From Victivallaceae bacterium (GTDB taxonomy: Bacteria > Verrucomicrobiota > Lentisphaeria > Victivallales > Victivallaceae), in the NCBI GenBank assembly GCA_028717165.1, contig JAQUOK010000068.1, positions 1 through 10,126 of the forward strand: 10,126 nt of DNA, written 5' to 3'. Made by a program: the position numbers and the translations under genes. The notes under the pieces are model-generated. The model was given only the letters and a program-made list of their open reading frames with translations, did no database searches and had not been told where the DNA came from. This document shows, in pieces, positions 7,801 through 10,126 of the stretch; positions within the stretch are counted from its first letter, which is position 1, and each line of letters begins with the position of its first letter.

Positions 7801-7891
7801 TAATACTGCGTATGCAATATCTTCCAGCTATATGGAGCCTATTTCCGCAGGTTCTTACGCCCAGATTGAACAGGTCGTGAATCTCCAATAG
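4883..7891 (+). CDS. Secreted LamG-LamG-beta-helix-PKD protein, putative polysaccharide lyase or glycan-binding protein
   Basis: From ATG 4883 (site GGGAGG) the protein has 1002 residues. Residues 1-28 are a signal peptide (MRVWRF, a hydrophobic core, then VHAAC). Residues about 32-214 and 231-414 are two LamG/concanavalin-like domains, nearly identical tandem copies with WHFDEGSG, FDGSDDYIDCG, EWNHIAVTYD and GAVDEVRIY motifs. Residues about 458-743 form a right-handed parallel beta-helix like pectate-lyase-type proteins (GVTLAGDRGCNN, AVRITGLRLRG, AYIHHNYIHHN, IIHHNTVRN). Residues about 752-841 are a PKD domain (APLTVSFDGSGS, WNFADG, FNDPGKYNVVLTV). The rest (about 843-1002) is a carbohydrate-binding-like beta-sandwich that stops abruptly at QIEQVVNLQ, where such modules normally continue, so the C-terminus may be lost. 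I see no sorting signal at the C-terminus. Lyase activity is inferred from fold only; it could be non-catalytic. Confidence 0.88.
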   Translation: MRVWRFIPEAILYSLILLSAHTNTVHAACSAQWHFDEGSGTVAYDSSGNNDGTIHGASWVDGKADGALGFDGSDDYIDCGNGTGLELTTFSVEAWVNTSYSGGHQILVCKGAYMNNGWYLWLRSDQAIYLQVNNTSAAEQLISVPNAFTLNEWNHIAVTYDASTKTANFYVNGIWKGTDTGTIELTASPAHFYIGQYDNGSYRFNGAVDEVRIYDTLLTKEEIVIHSASGCWHFDEGSGTTAYDSSSGGNDGVIHGASWVNGKAGGALAFDGSDDYLDCGNDTDLELTTFSVEAWVNTNYSGGHQILACKGIYMNSGWYVWLRSDQAIYLQVNNTASAEQLQSVPNAFTLNEWNHIAVTYDASTKTANFYVNGIWKGTDTGTIELTASPAHFYIGQYDNGGYRFNGAVDEVRIYGRALTEEDIEERYTPPDCGAEANYTGDPFGGGPGYSDIITLQQADYVVTNKAELLDALEVAGSGDIVYVPDDAEIDLTGESNINIPAGVTLAGDRGCNNSKGGLIYTTQHDTIVWLLVAGGNAVRITGLRLRGPDLEIGDHYESQYSLSRGVLSSYPFFEVDNCELWGWSCAAVQLLDGCTDAYIHHNYIHHNRRAGWGGGVCVPGSSSYPADAVIEANIFDYNRHHIAANGREGSSYEARYNIVLEHSNSHSFDRHGWEVEESNWTGGDWTIIHHNTVRNSYRWAVKIRGVPIEEAEIYHNWFYHPDRARAIYLVYGDENVSIYNNCYGTVPPENTTLPVAVAAADHTSGTAPLTVSFDGSGSYASGGTIVSHQWNFADGNTAIGMEASGEEVNYTFNDPGKYNVVLTVRDDKGIPMKDTLPVTVYPDSANATLSFWVKDSYRDSLSGYFRKQVLIDGDLVWADDIYGDEGWQHVVTDVSSYVEGKSQVTLTMRVYCDTAVTDPENEITDLWIYWDDVVLFGGNVQNGDFESIGDWIYYETPAVSWYGEYTSGDVRSGNTAYAISSSYMEPISAGSYAQIEQVVNLQ
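4979..6124 (+). repeat. Tandem duplication of the LamG coding unit, about 600 bp
   Basis: Copy 1 is about 4979-5524 and copy 2 about 5576-6124. From the middle onward they align at a constant 600-bp offset. In 5309-5520 versus 5909-6120 I count about 8 differences, mostly silent. The first halves differ more and include a one-codon length change. This suggests a fairly recent duplication or local gene conversion. Confidence 0.9.
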
Positions 7892-7972
7892 AAAGTCCCC
7901 CAATTAATATGGGGCTATCGAAAGAAGACGATAACCTCATAACCCCGTTCCCTGGCTTTCAAGCATTCTTAT

Positions 7973-8003
7973 ATTTCTCTGCCTGCTGTGCAGGCAGAGA
8001 AAT
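7973..8003. repeat. Perfect 14-bp hairpin with 3-base loop
   Basis: ATTTCTCTGCCTGC (7973-7986) and its exact reverse complement (7990-8003) are separated by TGT. The next bases are GGGGGTGCGGGG rather than a T-tract, so it is not a standard intrinsic terminator. It lies 81 bases after the LamG-protein stop. It could be a 3' mRNA structure, a REP-like element or the scar of a mobile element. Confidence 0.7.
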
Positions 8004-8034
8004 GGGGGTGCGGGGCCCGTTGTGCCCGGCCTTT

Positions 8035-8058
8035 AACCGCTTTTTTCAAAAAGTGGTT
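8035..8058. repeat. Second inverted repeat in the same gap (11-bp arms)
   Basis: AACCGCTTTTT (8035-8045) and AAAAAGTGGTT (8048-8058) pair along their whole length with one G-U pair and a two-base loop. Only four T follow, so a terminator role, possibly for the LamG gene, is weak. I find no convincing gene in the surrounding 7892-8140 stretch. Confidence 0.4.
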
Positions 8059-8140
8059 TTGGCTTTCGCTCTGCTCAGGCTCCCCAAAGAGGTGGATACG
8101 ACGCCTAAGACACCTGAGGCCGAATGGTTAAAAAAACTGA

Positions 8141-8203
8141 ATTTTGACAATAAAACCCCCAAATGATGAGAACCTCTTGAAAAATAATGATTTTGACGAT
8201 AAA
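8141..8203 (+). promoter_or_regulatory. 14-bp direct repeat upstream of the regulator gene (possible operator half-sites)
   Basis: ATTTTGACAATAAA (8141-8154) and ATTTTGACGATAAA (8190-8203) differ at one base and start 49 bases apart, close to five helical turns. Both lie within 102 bases upstream of the regulator start at 8243. The first contains a TTGACA -35-like hexamer, but I see no good -10 at normal spacing. They could be autoregulatory sites (inference). Confidence 0.3.
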
Positions 8204-8242
8204 TTATATTCAATATCGTTTTTTAAAAGGGGTTCCATATCC

Positions 8243-9652
8243 ATGAAAGAATATAAATATAATATCGTTGCCAAAAACATTGCCGAAGAAATACTGCCCG
8301 AACTAAAATTAAACGCGTTACTGCCGACTCCGGTTGAACTTTGCGCCCGTTATAACACCAGTGAAATTACCATAAACAGGGCGTTGAAAATTCTTGTCGA
8401 ATACGGCTTTATAAAACGTGTCCAAAGCAAAGGTACCGTATTGATTCAATATCCCGAAAATTTATGGGAAAACCAACCTGTAAAACCTGTAAAACTTTCT
8501 GTGCTTGGCATTCCCGTCCAATTCTGGAACTTTATGGCGGGTTTTGAAAGTTTTCTCGACCGTTTTTGTGAGATTAACCAGTATGTTTCTTATCAGGTAA
8601 GTTATTGTCAGGCGGGCGAATATCCTGAACGAATCAAAAATGAACAATTCGATCTGGTCTTGGTAAATATCTGGGCATTGCGCGAATTATTAACCCGCCC
8701 TTCAATGGCAAAATGTTTTCTGCCCCTGGATAAAATGGCCGGCTTGGCTTATGATGAAAAGGCATATTTCCCGGAAATAGTGAAATGGTGTAAAAATGAT
8801 CAGGGATTAGTTTGTCTGCCGGTTATGAACTCGGCTGTTTTTCAAGAAACCAATCTCGATTATCCCGGAATGAGCAGGGCTCTGTTAGGCAAAGGAACCG
8901 CTTGGGATAATTTCATTGCCGCTCTGCGAACGATAAAAAAAGAAAACGCCGTTGATGGTCCTTTATTCTGGATACGGCCGGGCGGCAATTATTGGCCGGT
9001 TCTGCTGAAAATGCTGGGAAGCGCTCCTTTTTCCGAAGACGGCAGAAAATGTCTGCTGGATTCTCCTGAAGCGATTGCCGCAATCCGGAAGCTCTATGAA
9101 CTGGTTTCGGCCGAAAGGCTTTTTGTCACTTCCATGTCCAACGGCAATGAGGAACAAAAAAACGCATTCGACTGGTTTGCGACCGGCAATCTGGCTTGTT
9201 CCTGGGTTTCCGGACTTGCGCTGGGCGATTCGTATGATTTCAAATGTTCTTATGAACCTTTGCCTTACCGAAAACATAAGGCGAGTCATTTATTGATTGA
9301 AGGAGTCATGGTTAACCGCAATACCGCACACCGGGATACCATCCGTTATCTTCTGAACTTTCTTCAGACTGCCGGCTGCCAGGAATTTTTCAGACATTGT
9401 ACCGGCGTAAGCAGCCAGAAGTATTTTGCTCAAACTTATATTGACAAACTAAAGCCTACCCATAAAGGAATCCAGGTGGTGCTTGATTCTTTGACCTATG
9501 CCCGGCCGGTCATTTCTGTTCCGCGAATAAAAGTCTGCGATTATGTCGAACAGAAACTTAATATGATTCTGTTGGGCATACTTCCCCTGGAGGAAACCTG
9601 CCGGGAAACAGCGGCGGAAGCCAACCGCCTGCTGCAGGATGCAGAATTTTAA
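8243..9652 (+). CDS. GntR-type winged-helix regulator fused to a solute-binding-protein domain
   Basis: This 469-aa protein is read from ATG 8243, behind a purine-rich AAAAGGGG stretch. An in-frame TTG at 8144 would add 33 residues of no domain character. Residues about 2-70 are a GntR-family winged helix: LNALLPTPVELCARYNTSE, then ITINRALKILVEYGFIKRVQSKGTVL, the usual recognition helix and wing. Residues about 85-469 resemble an extracellular solute-binding protein of the sugar ABC type (FDLVLVNIWALRELL, KMLGSAPFSEDGRK, SPEAIAAIRKLYELV, LLIEGVMVNRN). There is no signal peptide, so this domain would sense a ligand in the cytoplasm. The layout parallels AraR-like GntR-LacI fusions but uses a different binding fold. 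Likely target: nearby glycan-use genes (inference). Confidence 0.85.
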   Translation: MKEYKYNIVAKNIAEEILPELKLNALLPTPVELCARYNTSEITINRALKILVEYGFIKRVQSKGTVLIQYPENLWENQPVKPVKLSVLGIPVQFWNFMAGFESFLDRFCEINQYVSYQVSYCQAGEYPERIKNEQFDLVLVNIWALRELLTRPSMAKCFLPLDKMAGLAYDEKAYFPEIVKWCKNDQGLVCLPVMNSAVFQETNLDYPGMSRALLGKGTAWDNFIAALRTIKKENAVDGPLFWIRPGGNYWPVLLKMLGSAPFSEDGRKCLLDSPEAIAAIRKLYELVSAERLFVTSMSNGNEEQKNAFDWFATGNLACSWVSGLALGDSYDFKCSYEPLPYRKHKASHLLIEGVMVNRNTAHRDTIRYLLNFLQTAGCQEFFRHCTGVSSQKYFAQTYIDKLKPTHKGIQVVLDSLTYARPVISVPRIKVCDYVEQKLNMILLGILPLEETCRETAAEANRLLQDAEF

Positions 9653-9655
9653 ACA

Positions 9656-9769
9656 ATGAAATTAACCGGCGCCGTCAATGTCGGGCCGGATGCCCGGGCC
9701 AGGGATAGCGGCGGAACTTCCGGTTTAGCTGAAAATGGCTTCTTTCCCGCTTACGGCGGCGCCGCATAA
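9656..9769 (+). CDS. Small hypothetical ORF, 37 codons, doubtful
   Basis: ATG 9656 begins three bases after the regulator stop and reads MKLTGAVNVGPDARARDSGG to TAA 9767-9769. It has no ribosome site and no recognised family. This stretch is much more GC-rich than the DNA just after it and contains two copies of the palindrome CGGCGCCG near its ends. It could be the start of a decayed gene or chance. Confidence 0.15.
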   Translation: MKLTGAVNVGPDARARDSGGTSGLAENGFFPAYGGAA

Positions 9770-9850
9770 TAATTGAATATTTATAAAAATTTTTAATTCC
9801 GACAAATTTCTGCCAAAATGCAAAATTGTTAAAATCTTGTTATATTTAGC

Positions 9851-9879
9851 TTGAAAATTATATGTTCACGCCTTATTTT
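9851..9879 (+). promoter_or_regulatory. Possible promoter for the terminal membrane-protein gene
   Basis: TTGAAA (9851-9856), 17 bases, then TATTTT (9874-9879) lies in the AT-rich gap 56-84 bases before ATG 9935. Spacing is ideal but both boxes are imperfect and the DNA is AT-rich, so a chance match is possible. The rest of 9770-9934 shows nothing else I can support. Confidence 0.25.
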
Positions 9880-9934
9880 ATAATAAAACAAGCTGAATTA
9901 TATTTTACAAATATTCAAAAACGGATCGATTATT

Positions 9935-10126
9935 ATGGCGTTGTTTTTCGCGGCGATATGTTGTTTGTGCGCGGCGGTGAATGATCTGGTATTTCGTTTG
10001 TATGCGCGCAAAAGCCGCTCACGCGGCGCTTATGTGCTGGTGATCGGAATCATCTGGACGCTGGCATTTGGTTTTTTTTCGGATTTCGGCCTTATATTCA
10101 GCGGAACGACTTTGTTCTGGGGAATC
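9935..10126 (+). CDS. N-terminus of an integral membrane protein, possibly EamA/DMT-family transporter (3' end outside window)
   Basis: ATG 9935 opens 64 codons to the window edge with no stop. The sequence has a hydrophobic helix at the extreme N-terminus (MALFFAAICCLCAAVNDLVF), a basic cytoplasmic loop (RLYARKSRSRG) and a second helix (YVLVIGIIWTLAFGFF). A very short tail before helix 1, then a basic loop, fits the EamA drug/metabolite transporter layout, but only two helices are visible. The ribosome site is weak. It is preceded by an AT-rich gap with a possible promoter, so it is probably a separate transcription unit. Substrate unknown. Confidence 0.6.
   Translation, partial: MALFFAAICCLCAAVNDLVFRLYARKSRSRGAYVLVIGIIWTLAFGFFSDFGLIFSGTTLFWGI

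Noticed and set aside
7973..8003. Rho-independent terminator for the LamG gene
   Set aside because: The hairpin is strong, but it is followed by a G-rich run and not by T residues, so I list it only as an inverted repeat.
7909..8166. An 85-codon + strand frame between the LamG protein and the regulator
   Set aside because: The translation has no domain character, spans both hairpins, has no convincing ribosome site, and overlaps the upstream region of the regulator.
8144..8242. Upstream in-frame TTG start for the regulator
   Set aside because: The added 33 residues are not part of the winged-helix domain and the TTG lacks a ribosome site; ATG 8243 fits the usual GntR N-terminus.
1..10126. 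tRNA, rRNA or CRISPR array
   Set aside because: I saw no cloverleaf-like segment with a T-loop motif, no rRNA-like stretch and no regularly spaced identical repeats.

Overview
The window is a bacterial segment of moderate GC with AT-rich gaps. Every gene I can support lies on the + strand. The gene content is a beta-galactosidase-like glycosidase tail, a secreted LamG/beta-helix/PKD protein, cysteine-rich DUF1284-type proteins and a GntR-type regulator fused to a sugar-binding-protein domain. This suggests a polysaccharide-degrading member of the PVC group (Lentisphaerota/Kiritimatiellota-like) or a similar uncultivated lineage. That placement is inferred from gene content; no marker gene is present.

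Layout. Positions 1-4282 are a compact co-directional cluster. It holds the 3' end of a large putative glycosidase, a 326-aa bipartite cysteine-rich protein, a nitrilase-superfamily amidohydrolase, and a 337-aa paralogue of the cysteine-rich protein. A possible 32-codon ORF with a strong Shine-Dalgarno overlaps the start of the second paralogue. Positions 4283-4882 look like decayed coding sequence, interrupted by a 197-bp MITE-like element with 20-bp terminal inverted repeats and TA target duplications. Positions 4883-7891 encode a secreted protein of about 1002 aa: a signal peptide, two nearly identical LamG-like domains, a right-handed beta-helix, a PKD domain and a C-terminal module that seems cut short. 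Positions 7892-8242 are mostly non-coding, with a perfect 14-bp hairpin, a second hairpin and a 14-bp direct repeat. Positions 8243-9652 encode the GntR-HTH/solute-binding-protein fusion. Positions 9653-9934 are mostly AT-rich and non-coding. From 9935 the N-terminus of a membrane protein, possibly an EamA/DMT transporter, runs off the end.

How they may work together (inference). The glycosidase and the LamG/beta-helix protein would act on extracellular glycans. The HTH/binding-protein fusion would sense a resulting cytoplasmic sugar or related ligand and control nearby genes. The amidohydrolase flanked by two paralogous double-DUF1284 proteins is the least explained and most interesting unit. 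Conservation of both duplicated halves and many cysteines in each copy suggests metal-binding or Fe-S proteins, perhaps acting in one pathway with the amidohydrolase.
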